Shown piece after piece: positions 31,058-40,610 of a stretch of 64,000 nt of DNA; within the stretch, counting starts at the first letter, position 1, and each line of letters begins with the position of its first letter. This DNA is from Flavobacterium palustre (lineage in GTDB: Bacteria; Bacteroidota; Bacteroidia; Flavobacteriales; Flavobacteriaceae). The notes under the pieces are model-generated. The model was not told the DNA's origin and ran no database searches. It worked only from the letters and a program-made list of their open reading frames with translations. The stretch is taken from positions 213,343-277,342 of the forward strand of contig NZ_BMGA01000006.1 in the NCBI RefSeq assembly GCF_014639535.1, in the 5' to 3' direction. Position numbers and translations under genes: made by a program.

Positions 31058-34042
31058 TTATTTCACATTATGTTGCATCGGAATCGGTCCAAAATAGCTT
31101 GAATGTGCATTATCAGGATTCACAACAATTTTCTCCAGAACTACTTCCGGATCAATCATGTAAACTTTTAATGTATGAATTCCTGGCTCATCAACTTGTA
31201 GCTCTGTATCTAACCATCTTAAATTATCAAAGACTTCACTTCGACGTTGTTTAGCATTTCCATTTAAATAAATATCCTTATTTAAAGGAGGAAGCGGCTT
31301 TAACACTTTTGAATGTGCTAAATTACTGGGTGTGTATTCTCCAAAAGTATCTACTAAGCCTTTTCGGGCATCGATAATTACCGGAGTTTGATTGTCTAAA
31401 GCCACAGCAATTCTCAATCCTCTGGCTGGATTTATATCCTGAGTTGGGAGCATCCCTAAACAAACAGTAGCTTTTCCTTTTTTTGAAAGAAGCACTTTAT
31501 ATTCTAACCGAGGTGCTGATTCTGGAGTTGCACTTGGAGCTGTTACCGGACTGATTCCCATACTAGCATCCGATCTTCCTAAATCGGTCAAAGTAACCCA
31601 TTTTGCAAATTTTCCCGGAACACTTGCATTGTACTTACTTGAAGGTATAGAAAATTCTCCTGTTAAACTTCCAAAATAAGGTTCATTAATTTTTGGGGCT
31701 GCTGTTTTTACAACATTAAGTTGCACTGGTATCGTTTTGTTCCCTTGGCTAATTTCAATCAAACCGTCAAAAGTACCATCTGCTAAAGCATTCCAATCAA
31801 TGGCTACCTCAATGCGGGTTTCTTTTTCTACAGTCCCTTTAGACTGACTCAATTTAATCCAAGTTTTATTTGCTTTAGCAGTAAATTCAAACTTTCCAAG
31901 ACCCCGATTATACACATCAATATAATAGCTGGATTTAGCCAATCCGTCAAATACTGGCAATATCGCTTTATCGGTAGTATTTGGCCAAGACAATTCAGAT
32001 CCTTCTATGGCTACTCCCATCGTTGGTTCTGATAAAGGAGTAACTTCTTTTATTTGAGGAATTACATTGGATTTAGGCATTGACCACATTTTATATTCCA
32101 TATGAACATCGCTCATCATATTTTTCCACTTCCCATTAGACATTATAGTATTATAATAATCACTTAATTTTTTGTCTTCCTCAAAAAGTTCTTGGGTACG
32201 TTTGTAGAAATCATTTGCACTCACTCTGCCTTGTTTGGCAAAAAGCATATTTTTATCGGATGCAAGATACATTTCAGCGACACCTGCCGAAGCTTTTGCA
32301 GGATACAATACTAATTGATAATAAGCATCTTGAGCATCGGCAGGGATTTTTGATTTCAATTGATCTGCTTTATCAGCTACTGCTCTCCAAAGTTGTAAAA
32401 CGCTATCCGATTCGTGGTTATTAACGATGCTAAAAACATTAGCAACCTGTACTTCTGGCTTACGCCAAAGATTGTATTTAGCATATTTAGATACGATATC
32501 TGCTACTTCTACAGCATTTTCTTTTCCAAATATTTTGCTAGCCCAATCAATTGTATAATCCAATGTTTTATTAGCAGGAATCGCATCTGGATTCCAAGCA
32601 AAATGCATAATAAAATCAATAGGAAGTTCTTTAGGTTTAAGATCACCAACATTGACAATCCATAATTTATCAAGTCCTGATTGGTAAGCCAGATTAAATT
32701 GCTCCTGTAGTTTAGGAATTGTAGTTGTATTGATCCAACGGTCGTTCCAAGGACCTCCGTTCATATCGATATGATAATACAGTCCACCGCCACCTATTCT
32801 ATTTTTCACTTTTTCTTTTTCTGGATATGTACGACGAATTTGTCCCCAATTATTATCACAAAACAGAAGAATTACATCATCGGGAACTTTTAATCCCGCA
32901 TCATAATAACGCTGCACTTCTGTAAATATGGCCCAAACCTGAGGATGGTTTTCAGGAGTATCATTATATACTTTTTGAATAATTTCTCTTTGTTTCTTAA
33001 TCACATTTTGTAAAGTTTGGATGTTCTTTAAATCATCGCCTTCTCCCATTGCCACATCACCTTCACCACGCATTCCAATAGTGATTAGGTTATCAAAATT
33101 TTTATTACGTTCTAATCCATCATAAAAAAATTGACTAATGTTTTTTTCATTCGTTTCAAAATTCCATTCACCTATTTCCTTCTTTCTATCCGTGTATTCT
33201 TTTTGAGAACGCATCATCGGTTCGTGATGTGAAGTTCCCATTACAATTCCATATTCATCAGCAACTACCGGATTAAGCGGATCGTCTTCATTAAACGACT
33301 TCCCCCACATTGCCGGCCACAAATAATTGGCTTTTAAACGCAAAAGCAATTCAAACATGGTGGCATACATCTTAGAATTAATTCCGCCATAAGCTCCTCT
33401 CGCCCATTGAGCAAACGAAGGCTCTTCATCATTGATGAAAATTCCACGGTATTTTACTTTTGGAGAATCTTGAAAATATTTACCTGCTTTGATGTAAAGC
33501 TCTTTTGCTTTTTTAGCGGGTACATCAGCCCAAAAGTACCATGGGGACACTCCTATTTTTTCCGAAATATCATAAATACCATAAATAGTACCTCTTTTAT
33601 CACTGCCTGCAATTACTAACTGACCATCAACAGTCTGGATTAAAAATGATTCCCATTTACCTTTTATACTGGAAACATCAATTTTTTTAGTCGCAATTAA
33701 TTTATCGATAATGCTACTTCTACCAATAGTTCCCACAACAATTGAGTTTTTTTCAGGTTTGCCATTTTCAAAGACTGGAGAAGCTATTCCAGTTACTTTT
33801 CGGGTATCGTCACCTAAATCTTTTGCAGCACGAATCACACCTTTCCAATCCTTTGGATCAACATAAATTGAAGTTGATTTGCCATTCGCCACAATTGTAA
33901 AAGCCTTCGCTTCCATTTGATTTAAAACATAATTAGCCGGAGTTCTCTGGTCGCTTTTTTTAATGGATTGACCAAATGTACTTGCCACTAAAAACAATAC
34001 TAGTGAAGACGAATAAAGTTTTATTCTGGATTGAAGATTCAT
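31058..34042 (-). CDS. GH115 xylan alpha-(4-O-methyl)glucuronidase
   Basis: A 994-residue exported enzyme that removes (4-O-methyl)glucuronic acid from internal xylose residues of glucuronoxylan. After a signal peptide (LVASTFGQ) come the N-terminal alpha/beta domain (about 40-200), the TIM-barrel domain starting KYRGIFINDEEPS with GTSHHEPMMRS, MRGEGDVAMGEG and YYHIDMNGGPWNDRW, a helical region, and a C-terminal domain beginning near MGVAIEGSELSWP and ending in PEVVLEKIVVNPD. All standard GH115 segments are present and the length is normal. It lies 110 bases after the GH10 gene. Confidence 0.95.
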   Translation of the reverse strand: MNLQSRIKLYSSSLVLFLVASTFGQSIKKSDQRTPANYVLNQMEAKAFTIVANGKSTSIYVDPKDWKGVIRAAKDLGDDTRKVTGIASPVFENGKPEKNSIVVGTIGRSSIIDKLIATKKIDVSSIKGKWESFLIQTVDGQLVIAGSDKRGTIYGIYDISEKIGVSPWYFWADVPAKKAKELYIKAGKYFQDSPKVKYRGIFINDEEPSFAQWARGAYGGINSKMYATMFELLLRLKANYLWPAMWGKSFNEDDPLNPVVADEYGIVMGTSHHEPMMRSQKEYTDRKKEIGEWNFETNEKNISQFFYDGLERNKNFDNLITIGMRGEGDVAMGEGDDLKNIQTLQNVIKKQREIIQKVYNDTPENHPQVWAIFTEVQRYYDAGLKVPDDVILLFCDNNWGQIRRTYPEKEKVKNRIGGGGLYYHIDMNGGPWNDRWINTTTIPKLQEQFNLAYQSGLDKLWIVNVGDLKPKELPIDFIMHFAWNPDAIPANKTLDYTIDWASKIFGKENAVEVADIVSKYAKYNLWRKPEVQVANVFSIVNNHESDSVLQLWRAVADKADQLKSKIPADAQDAYYQLVLYPAKASAGVAEMYLASDKNMLFAKQGRVSANDFYKRTQELFEEDKKLSDYYNTIMSNGKWKNMMSDVHMEYKMWSMPKSNVIPQIKEVTPLSEPTMGVAIEGSELSWPNTTDKAILPVFDGLAKSSYYIDVYNRGLGKFEFTAKANKTWIKLSQSKGTVEKETRIEVAIDWNALADGTFDGLIEISQGNKTIPVQLNVVKTAAPKINEPYFGSLTGEFSIPSSKYNASVPGKFAKWVTLTDLGRSDASMGISPVTAPSATPESAPRLEYKVLLSKKGKATVCLGMLPTQDINPARGLRIAVALDNQTPVIIDARKGLVDTFGEYTPSNLAHSKVLKPLPPLNKDIYLNGNAKQRRSEVFDNLRWLDTELQVDEPGIHTLKVYMIDPEVVLEKIVVNPDNAHSSYFGPIPMQHNVK

Positions 34043-34152
34043 ATAATGTATGTTATATATTTTTTAAAATTTGTGATGATTTAGTACTAATTGTTATTGA
34101 TGTGATAAAGGCACTTCTATTTAGAAGTCTGTTTGTTGTTACTAAAACCAAA

Positions 34153-35313
34153 TTATTTTTTAGGAACATTCACAACGGCTTCAAACGCCCGTTTTGGTTT
34201 TTTGTTTCTATCATACAACAACGGATAATTCGTTCTTTTGTCAATAGGGTAATCATTTTTCCAAGACATACCATCGTGCAATCCCCAAACTGTAACACGA
34301 TCTATTTTATCTCTTTTTTTATAAAAAATCTCAAATAATTCAGCATATCTGTCAGCCAATGCTTTTTGTTGTGCTTCAGGTAATTCTTTTTGATAGGGAT
34401 CCAAGAATGTCTTGAATTCTTCTAATTGAAACTGCGGATGCAACATTCCTGTACCTATAATTTGCCCCTCTTTGGTTAACGGCAATACATCTACATCCAA
34501 CTCTGTAATCATCACTTTTATACCAAGAGTAGCAAAAGAATCTATTGCCGCTTCAATATATTCTGTTTTAGGATAATTGAGCCCCCAATGCCCTTGAATG
34601 CCAACACCATCAATTCTTATTTTTTCTTTTTGAAGCATTCTTACTAGGCGCATAATTCCATCTCTTTTTTCTGGTCGCCAAACATTAAAATCATTATAAT
34701 AAAGTTCGGTATTAGGTGCATATTCACTAGCAAACTTAAAAGCATTTTTTACTAATTCATCTCCACTTCCCACACTTTTTACCCAAGCCGTTGTACTTCG
34801 ATACGATCCATCATTATCAATCACTTCGTTCACCACATCCCAGGCCTGCACTTTTCCAGCATATCTTCCTGCCACTGTTTTGATGTACTCTCGCAAGCGT
34901 TCGATTTGGGCTTTGGGTGTATTAGGATTTCCATTTTTATCTTGAAAAAACCAAGCTGGAGTTTGATTGTGCCAAACTAAAGTATGTCCTAAGGTAAACA
35001 AATGATTTTTTTGACCAAAGGCAACATAGTCATCTGCTGGTTTAAAATTATAAACTCCTGGTTCAGGATTTATTACCTCCGCTTTCATTACATTTTCAGG
35101 TGTAATGGTATTAAATTGTTCTAAAATAATTTTTTGTGAAACTTTATCTTTACCTGACGAAACTTCTTCATTAACAGCACAACCCATTAGAAAAGCATCT
35201 TTATATGAAGTCTTTAATGTTGTAGTGTTTTTACTTTTATTCGTTTTTGTAGTACAACCTAAGAAAACCAAACTAATAAGAATTACACTAAAAAAAGGGC
35301 CTATTTTTTTCAT
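34153..35313 (-). CDS. GH10 endo-beta-1,4-xylanase lipoprotein
   Basis: A 386-residue xylanase with lipobox VFLGC, so probably anchored in the outer membrane. The GH10 TIM barrel covers residues 35-385, with acid/base Glu163 in WDVVNEV and nucleophile Glu271 in ITELDVD; HTLVWHNQTPAWFF and WGLHDGMSW are also typical. It cuts the xylan backbone. A second GH10 gene lies directly upstream and differs by having a low-complexity insert. The 217-base gap before this gene holds an 8-bp inverted repeat (35403-35410 with 35424-35431). Confidence 0.95.
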   Translation of the reverse strand: MKKIGPFFSVILISLVFLGCTTKTNKSKNTTTLKTSYKDAFLMGCAVNEEVSSGKDKVSQKIILEQFNTITPENVMKAEVINPEPGVYNFKPADDYVAFGQKNHLFTLGHTLVWHNQTPAWFFQDKNGNPNTPKAQIERLREYIKTVAGRYAGKVQAWDVVNEVIDNDGSYRSTTAWVKSVGSGDELVKNAFKFASEYAPNTELYYNDFNVWRPEKRDGIMRLVRMLQKEKIRIDGVGIQGHWGLNYPKTEYIEAAIDSFATLGIKVMITELDVDVLPLTKEGQIIGTGMLHPQFQLEEFKTFLDPYQKELPEAQQKALADRYAELFEIFYKKRDKIDRVTVWGLHDGMSWKNDYPIDKRTNYPLLYDRNKKPKRAFEAVVNVPKK

Positions 35314-35530
35314 ATTAATTTTAAAATTACAACCGATTGTGTAAATATATAAAATATTATTGCTCAGCTTATCTATTCTACTTCATTTATTCGATATTAA
35401 ATAATAGAATCCTGCTATATGTTATTCTATTTTGCTGCTGAAAATGTGCTTAAAAGTTACTCTTTGATTAACCTCTTAAACTCATTATAAGTTTAGTATT
35501 TAATTAAACTAGTTTTGATATTAACAGAAT

Positions 35531-36733
35531 TTATTTAGTCAAACTTGTCTCAATAACTGCTTTGTAGGCTGGCTTAGGGTTCAACTCTCCATCAAACAAA
35601 AGCGCATCTTGCCCTCTACGCCAAGATTTAGTATCACTCAATCCCCAGAAAGTTACACGGTCGATTACATCTGAATGACGCATAAAAATTTCGAACAACT
35701 TTTTATATACCTCTGCTTGCTTTTGATAGTTCTCAGCCGGGATTTTTTTCTCTCCTTGATTTACTCCCATAGCACCACTATTATCTCCAGTTGCAGTTAC
35801 ATCTAATTCAGTAATAGAAACTCTCAAGCCCAGAGACGCATAGTTTTCAATAGCTTTTTCAACATCAGCTAAATTAGTATCCAAGTGCCAATGTCCCTGA
35901 ATTCCAACACCGGTGATTGGAGCACCTTCTGCAATAAGTCGCTTGAGTAATAACATAGAACTGGCGTGTTTCCCTTTGTTTTCAACTGCACCTTGTTCAA
36001 TATTATAATCGTTGTAGTACAACTGCGCTTTGGGATCTGCTTCGTGTGCCCACTTAAAAGCCATTGTTATAACTTCGGGACCAACATATTTATACCAACT
36101 GAAAGTGCGAAGATTTTCTGTTTTGCCGTCACCGCCATCGGCAATCGATTCATTAAAGACATCCCAGCCAACAACTCGTCCTTTGTATCGTCCAGCCACA
36201 GTCGCAATATGTTTTTTTAAACGTTCCAAAACGACTTCTTTACTCGCGATCGGACCTGTAATCTCACCCCTGTTGCGGCGAGGGCCATTAGCACTCGTTG
36301 TTGGCGTAGTCGCAGTTGGGGCAGGTGCAACAGCTGGAGCTATTTCTCCGGAAGCTGAACTTTTATCTTGAAAAAACCACTGAGGGGTTTGACCATGCCA
36401 AGCCAAGGTATGCCCCCAAACCTTTAAACCATTCTTCTTACTCCAATCAACCATTGCATCGGTAGTTACGAAGTTGTAGGTATCTTCGGTAGGATGAATA
36501 GGCTGTGGTTTCATACAATTTTCTGGCGTAACAATATCATATTGTGCTCTGATACTTGCTTGATAGGCTTCGGAATTCGAACTTAAATCATCGGCACATC
36601 CTATCAAGAACTTCCCTTTAAATGCTTGTTTTAAAGTTTTTAGAGATGACGAATTGTTATTATCCTGAGCAAAAAGACTGGTAGTCAGCACTCCACTTAA
36701 GATTAAGCTTGTGATCCATTTTTTATTTATCAT
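35531..36733 (-). CDS. GH10 endo-beta-1,4-xylanase with Pro/Thr/Ala-rich insert
   Basis: A 400-residue exported xylanase with a signal peptide ending at SLFAQ (residue 23). The catalytic residues are Glu195 (WDVFNES) and Glu309 (ITELDVT), with WHGQTPQWFF and FWGLSDTKSW. Residues 125-165 are a low-complexity Pro/Ala/Thr-rich stretch with an Arg cluster (PRRNRGE) inserted where the sister enzyme has about a dozen residues. It sits in a loop after strand 3, on the substrate side of the barrel. The insert is less AT-rich than the rest of the gene. The enzyme lacks a lipobox, so it is probably periplasmic and complements the lipoprotein GH10. Confidence 0.94.
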   Translation of the reverse strand: MINKKWITSLILSGVLTTSLFAQDNNNSSSLKTLKQAFKGKFLIGCADDLSSNSEAYQASIRAQYDIVTPENCMKPQPIHPTEDTYNFVTTDAMVDWSKKNGLKVWGHTLAWHGQTPQWFFQDKSSASGEIAPAVAPAPTATTPTTSANGPRRNRGEITGPIASKEVVLERLKKHIATVAGRYKGRVVGWDVFNESIADGGDGKTENLRTFSWYKYVGPEVITMAFKWAHEADPKAQLYYNDYNIEQGAVENKGKHASSMLLLKRLIAEGAPITGVGIQGHWHLDTNLADVEKAIENYASLGLRVSITELDVTATGDNSGAMGVNQGEKKIPAENYQKQAEVYKKLFEIFMRHSDVIDRVTFWGLSDTKSWRRGQDALLFDGELNPKPAYKAVIETSLTK

Positions 36734-36816
36734 AATTCTATTTTTTGGTTTATAAACAAATAAGTCTGTTAATACTTTGGTTGATTTGCTTTTTTTTGCC
36801 GCCTATGAATTTTTAA

Positions 36817-36843
36817 AAGCCTAAATAGAACTACTTTAGGCTT
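36817..36843 (-). terminator. Intrinsic terminator after the 122-aa gene
   Basis: A 9-bp stem with GCC/GGC (36817-36825 with 36835-36843, 9-nt loop) is followed on the minus strand by TTTTAAAAATT and on the plus strand by ATTTTGTTTTT. It lies 52 bases past the stop at 36896, inside the xylan run. It should stop or attenuate transcription before the two GH10 genes, which then need their own promoter. Confidence 0.7.
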
Positions 36844-36895
36844 ATTTTGTTTTTATTCAATAACCGACACAACTAATTCATTGCAATTGATGAAA

Positions 36896-37264
36896 TTATT
36901 TCACCGGAGATAAAACATAACTCACATCATTTCCATTGATTGCGAAAAAAAGTTCAATCGTTTCAGCCTTTGTTTTATCAGCATCGTTTGCTTTTATTTT
37001 GCCTTTAATTTGGATTGAATTGCCCATAATGTCAATAGAAAAAGAAAGATCTTCGCCTTTAATTAGCCCATTGGATATTGGTCTGTCACTCCCGTCTGGG
37101 CGTTTTGAGGTACCTGTTAATTTCTCTCCTTCAACTTTAAAAGTATAATTGACTTCAAATTGGTCATTAACCGTTCCTTTCCAGTTTCCGGTAATATCCT
37201 GAGTATATCCAAATGTTACAAATGCCATTAGCATAAGTAAAGTTGTTACTGTTTTTTTGACCAT
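36896..37264 (-). CDS. Small secreted beta-rich protein of unknown function
   Basis: A 122-residue exported protein with a signal peptide ending at FGYTQ (residue 21). The mature part is about 100 residues, starts ITGNWKGTVNDQ and consists of alternating beta strands (YTFKVEGEKLTGTSKRPDG, ISNGLIKGEDLSFSID), resembling a small lipocalin-like or calycin-type barrel. Similar small proteins are often found beside Bacteroidota glycoside hydrolases, but I know no assigned activity. It sits between a GH43-CBM6 gene (73 bases) and a terminator followed by two xylanase genes. Binding of xylan fragments or assisting an enzyme are possibilities only. Confidence 0.75.
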   Translation of the reverse strand: MVKKTVTTLLMLMAFVTFGYTQDITGNWKGTVNDQFEVNYTFKVEGEKLTGTSKRPDGSDRPISNGLIKGEDLSFSIDIMGNSIQIKGKIKANDADKTKAETIELFFAINGNDVSYVLSPVK

Positions 37265-37337
37265 AATATTTTAATGTTAAATAATTAAGCTAATTGAAAT
37301 TATGTAATGTATTCCTATTGTATTTTTTAACTTGAGA

Positions 37338-38726
37338 TTACTCTTTATTGAATATCCAATAGTCGAAATTAAATAATTCGCGCCCTGCAGTAATGTTGTG
37401 ACCATTAAAGCAAAAATAAATATCGTGTGTTCCTTTAATCTCTGATGTAATTTTAGTTGAAAGCAACTTGAATTTCTCCCAACCTCCAGTTCGAGGCACG
37501 TCTATTGAAGCTATAATTGGCCCCGTAACACTATCAGCACGCACTTCTAAAATACCACCATCGAGACCTGCTGCAATCGAAGCTGAAAAAGACTTTGGAG
37601 ACTGATTTTCAAAATTCACTTCTCGAACTTTAATATACCCTTTTAGACGAGCAGATGAAACAAATACGCCAACCTTGTCATTTTGTGAAATGGAACATTT
37701 TTCAGACCAGGCCATTGTTTCAGCTTCCACACGCTTGAAAGGGTTGATGAATCCAACTGGTTTTACACCTTCTTTTGTAGCGGTAACTGCAGGAATGGTT
37801 CCGTCTTCATTGTAATTAAATTGCTCTACACTTGACGCTCTTCCGTAGCTTCCTCCATTAGGTAAATGTCCGGTGTGATAAAAAACATAAGAATTGTTTT
37901 TGTAATCAATAATGCCACCGTGATTGGTAAAACTATTGGTTTTTTGATCTTCCATTATTTTTCCTTGGTATTTCCAAGGCCCTGTTGCACCATCGCTCAT
38001 AGAGTAAGAAAGCGTTTCGCCTCCTTTACCCATACCGGCAAACATCATGTAGTATTTATTTTTTCGCTTGTAAAACCAAGGCCCTTCTATAAAAGTATCT
38101 TTGTTTTCGATACCCAGTTTTCTGTTTTCTCTACTACCTCCAAAAGTTTCATTGTTCAAGGGAACGGTAACAATATCGCCAGAATATGAAATCATATCTT
38201 TGTTTAACTTCACATAAAACAAACTACCATTTCCCCAATACAAATAAGCCTGACCATCGTCGTCAATGGCAACTGTAGGGTCAATGTTTGACCAGCTACC
38301 ATTTATAATTAATGGTTTGCCAATAGCATCCTTGAAAGGACCTGTCGGACTATCTGCAACAGCAACACCAATCGCCATATCGTTTTTATCACTTTGCGCA
38401 CAGATGTACCAGTAAAATTTACCATTACGCTCAATACATTGTGCCGCCCAAGCACGATCTCGGGCCCAACTGAAAGATTCTAACGAAATAGGAACTCCGT
38501 GATTAGTCCAATTTACCATATCATTTGATGAAAAAACGCGCCATTTGGTCATATAGTAAAAATCAAAACCCGGAATATCATCTCCTGTATAGGTATAAAC
38601 TGTTCCGTTGTAAACCATTGGCGCGGGATCAGGAGAAAAGTTGGTTTGAACAAAAGGATTTTGCGCTGATATGTGAGCTACAAAAGCAAACGAGAAAAGG
38701 AATACTGAAAATTTTATGTTTTTCAT
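37338..38726 (-). CDS. GH43 with C-terminal CBM6
   Basis: A 462-residue exported enzyme from Met at 38726. The frame is open to 38795, but this Met gives a clean signal peptide (FVAHISAQ). The propeller (about 22-310) has base Asp33 (DPAPMV), Asp in SNIDPTVAID and acid Glu in FIEGPWFYKRK. A linker and a CBM6-like domain follow from [14 protein letters not shown] (about 325) to FNFDYWIF. The same architecture occurs at 40611, 44109 and 45515. Likely an arabinofuranosidase or xylosidase on arabinoxylan. The 117 bases upstream contain a long perfect palindrome. Confidence 0.88.
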   Translation of the reverse strand: MKNIKFSVFLFSFAFVAHISAQNPFVQTNFSPDPAPMVYNGTVYTYTGDDIPGFDFYYMTKWRVFSSNDMVNWTNHGVPISLESFSWARDRAWAAQCIERNGKFYWYICAQSDKNDMAIGVAVADSPTGPFKDAIGKPLIINGSWSNIDPTVAIDDDGQAYLYWGNGSLFYVKLNKDMISYSGDIVTVPLNNETFGGSRENRKLGIENKDTFIEGPWFYKRKNKYYMMFAGMGKGGETLSYSMSDGATGPWKYQGKIMEDQKTNSFTNHGGIIDYKNNSYVFYHTGHLPNGGSYGRASSVEQFNYNEDGTIPAVTATKEGVKPVGFINPFKRVEAETMAWSEKCSISQNDKVGVFVSSARLKGYIKVREVNFENQSPKSFSASIAAGLDGGILEVRADSVTGPIIASIDVPRTGGWEKFKLLSTKITSEIKGTHDIYFCFNGHNITAGRELFNFDYWIFNKE

Positions 38727-38801
38727 AAGCTGCATTTTATATGACTTTATTCTATTATGGAAATACAAGGTTGATTGAAAAATTTGGCATCCCAAAAGAC
38801 A

Positions 38802-38828
38802 CCTAACAGGTTTTAAAAACCTGTTAGG
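38802..38828 (-). repeat. 13-bp perfect palindromic hairpin between GH43 genes
   Basis: Positions 38802-38814 pair with 38816-38828 (CCTAACAGGTTTT and its complement) around a central A. It starts 15 bases past the stop of the GH43 gene at 38844. The minus-strand tail is not T-rich, so it resembles a dispersed extragenic palindrome that may stabilise or partly terminate the transcript. Elements of this kind are, from memory, common in Flavobacterium genomes; only one copy is in this window. Confidence 0.6.
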
Positions 38829-38843
38829 ATTTAGAATTATTTG

Positions 38844-40571
38844 TTAATTAGGCTGAGCATCATTAGCTGATGTAGCATACAAACCTATCAATGCACCTGT
38901 AAAACCACCAGCCACATTTGTAGAAAGAATATCACCTGAAACTGCTCCACCTAAATTTGTAAAATCAACACCATTGGTTGAATAACTAAATTCATAATTA
39001 TCTCCAGTTGCTTTTACTTGTAAACGAAGCGGTTTTTTAAGGTCAATTTTAGTGCTTGCAATAATTTTAGACTGACCTTTTTCTGTTCTTTCCAATAAAA
39101 TATAAGTATCATTTCCTTTTTTAGTTACACCAAAAACATAGTTGAATTTTTCATTTTGCAAACATGTAATACCTGCCAAATCTTTTTCAGATACCGGTTT
39201 GTAATCAACTGTTGTTGAGAAAGAAAAACTATTGTGTTGCTGTCTGTGAAAAAGTGTAGAAGTAGGTTTCACTTCTTTAATGCTTACCGCAAATGGGTTG
39301 ATTTGCAGTCCTTTTTTAGTTACTGTAGCAAAGTTTTCACGCGGTCCTCTCAAACCAATCCATCTGTAATCTAATCTTGGAGAAGTAAAGTTTTCTGCAA
39401 ACGTAAAATTACCATTCGGGAAAAATCCGTCTTTTCCGGTTTTGTTTTCAGTAACACCTTTAGGCATTTTCAATTTTGGCTCTAAAGGAACTAATCCATT
39501 TTCGAAAACAGGAAACTCTCCAGACCAATCCACAGGCAACATAAAAGTTTCACGACCTGCATTTACTCTGTCTTTTTCATTGGGACGAATTCCTAAAAAT
39601 ACGCCATAATACTTATCGCCAGGTCCTTTAACTAAATCGGCGTGTCCAGCCCAATCGTATTTATTGGCTCTATCTCTCGGAAAATAACGTTGCGTTAATA
39701 TTGGATTACTTGGTGCAGGGATAAAAGGACCTTTAGGACTATTGCTTTTAAAAATTACCTCACTATGATTACCTCCTGTACCGCCTTCGGCACACATTAA
39801 ATAATAACTTCCGTCTTTTTTGTACAAATGTGGTGCTTCAATCCAAATAGGTTTTTTTGAAAGATCTACTCCCCCATCCACGATAATTTTATCCGTTCCC
39901 GGAATCACTTTATCATTGTCAACATCATATTCCCAAACTTTAATAACACGGTGTCCATTGTATAATTCTTTTCCTTTGTCCGGAGCATCGTTATGAACAA
40001 TGTACCCTTTTCCATTATCATCAAAAAATATAGATGGATCAATTCCTCCAAAACCTAATTTAATTGGACTCCCCCAACCTTTCATTGGGTCTTTTGTTTT
40101 TACAATAATGTTCCCAAGACCTCCCGAAAAAGCCGTTACAATCATATAAAAAGTATCATTGTGCGGATTATAAGTAATTCCCGGTGCATAAACTCCGGCA
40201 CTAATACCTGTATCGTGTGGATTGAATTCGTTAACATTATTAAGTACACCTCCCAAATCAGTCCAGTTCACTAAATCTTTAGAATGAAAAATAGGCACTC
40301 CGGGAAACATCGCAAAGGAAGAACATACCATATAATAATCATCTCCTTTTCTAGTAATTGCAGGATCAGGGTAACATCCTTGCAAAATCGGAGTATAAAA
40401 TTCATCCGCCTTTAATGGATTTTTTTTATAAATATCATCATCACCCTGATAAACAACCTTTGAAAATACAGCTGGATTTTTAGAGGTGTTTTTCTTGGTT
40501 TGGCTGTTAACGCCTGTCCCAAAAAACAACCCCATAATGGTGGATAAAAATAATAATTGCGTTTTTTTCAT
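38844..40571 (-). CDS. GH43 beta-xylosidase/arabinofuranosidase with C-terminal beta-sandwich
   Basis: A 575-residue exported enzyme, signal peptide ending at GVNSQ. The propeller begins PILQGCYPDPAI with base Asp69, and has GIDPSIFFD and acid Glu in WIEAPHLYKKD. It also carries SSFAMFPGVPIFHSKDLVNW, typical of the XynD/XynB-type GH43 group. A C-terminal concanavalin-like module (about 385-570) starts FAENFTSPRLDYRW and includes the TLFHRQQHNSFS segment; in homologues this module contributes to the active-site pocket. It lies 39 bases after the neighbouring GH43 gene. Confidence 0.9.
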   Translation of the reverse strand: MKKTQLLFLSTIMGLFFGTGVNSQTKKNTSKNPAVFSKVVYQGDDDIYKKNPLKADEFYTPILQGCYPDPAITRKGDDYYMVCSSFAMFPGVPIFHSKDLVNWTDLGGVLNNVNEFNPHDTGISAGVYAPGITYNPHNDTFYMIVTAFSGGLGNIIVKTKDPMKGWGSPIKLGFGGIDPSIFFDDNGKGYIVHNDAPDKGKELYNGHRVIKVWEYDVDNDKVIPGTDKIIVDGGVDLSKKPIWIEAPHLYKKDGSYYLMCAEGGTGGNHSEVIFKSNSPKGPFIPAPSNPILTQRYFPRDRANKYDWAGHADLVKGPGDKYYGVFLGIRPNEKDRVNAGRETFMLPVDWSGEFPVFENGLVPLEPKLKMPKGVTENKTGKDGFFPNGNFTFAENFTSPRLDYRWIGLRGPRENFATVTKKGLQINPFAVSIKEVKPTSTLFHRQQHNSFSFSTTVDYKPVSEKDLAGITCLQNEKFNYVFGVTKKGNDTYILLERTEKGQSKIIASTKIDLKKPLRLQVKATGDNYEFSYSTNGVDFTNLGGAVSGDILSTNVAGGFTGALIGLYATSANDAQPN

Positions 40572-40610
40572 TTTTTAAAAAATATGTATGTTAATAATCT
40601 TCTTTTTTAT

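Noticed and set aside
36030-36371. 113-codon plus-strand open frame within the GH10 gene
   Set aside because: It is antisense to the catalytic region and low-complexity insert of GH10; the length results from the locally less AT-rich insert.
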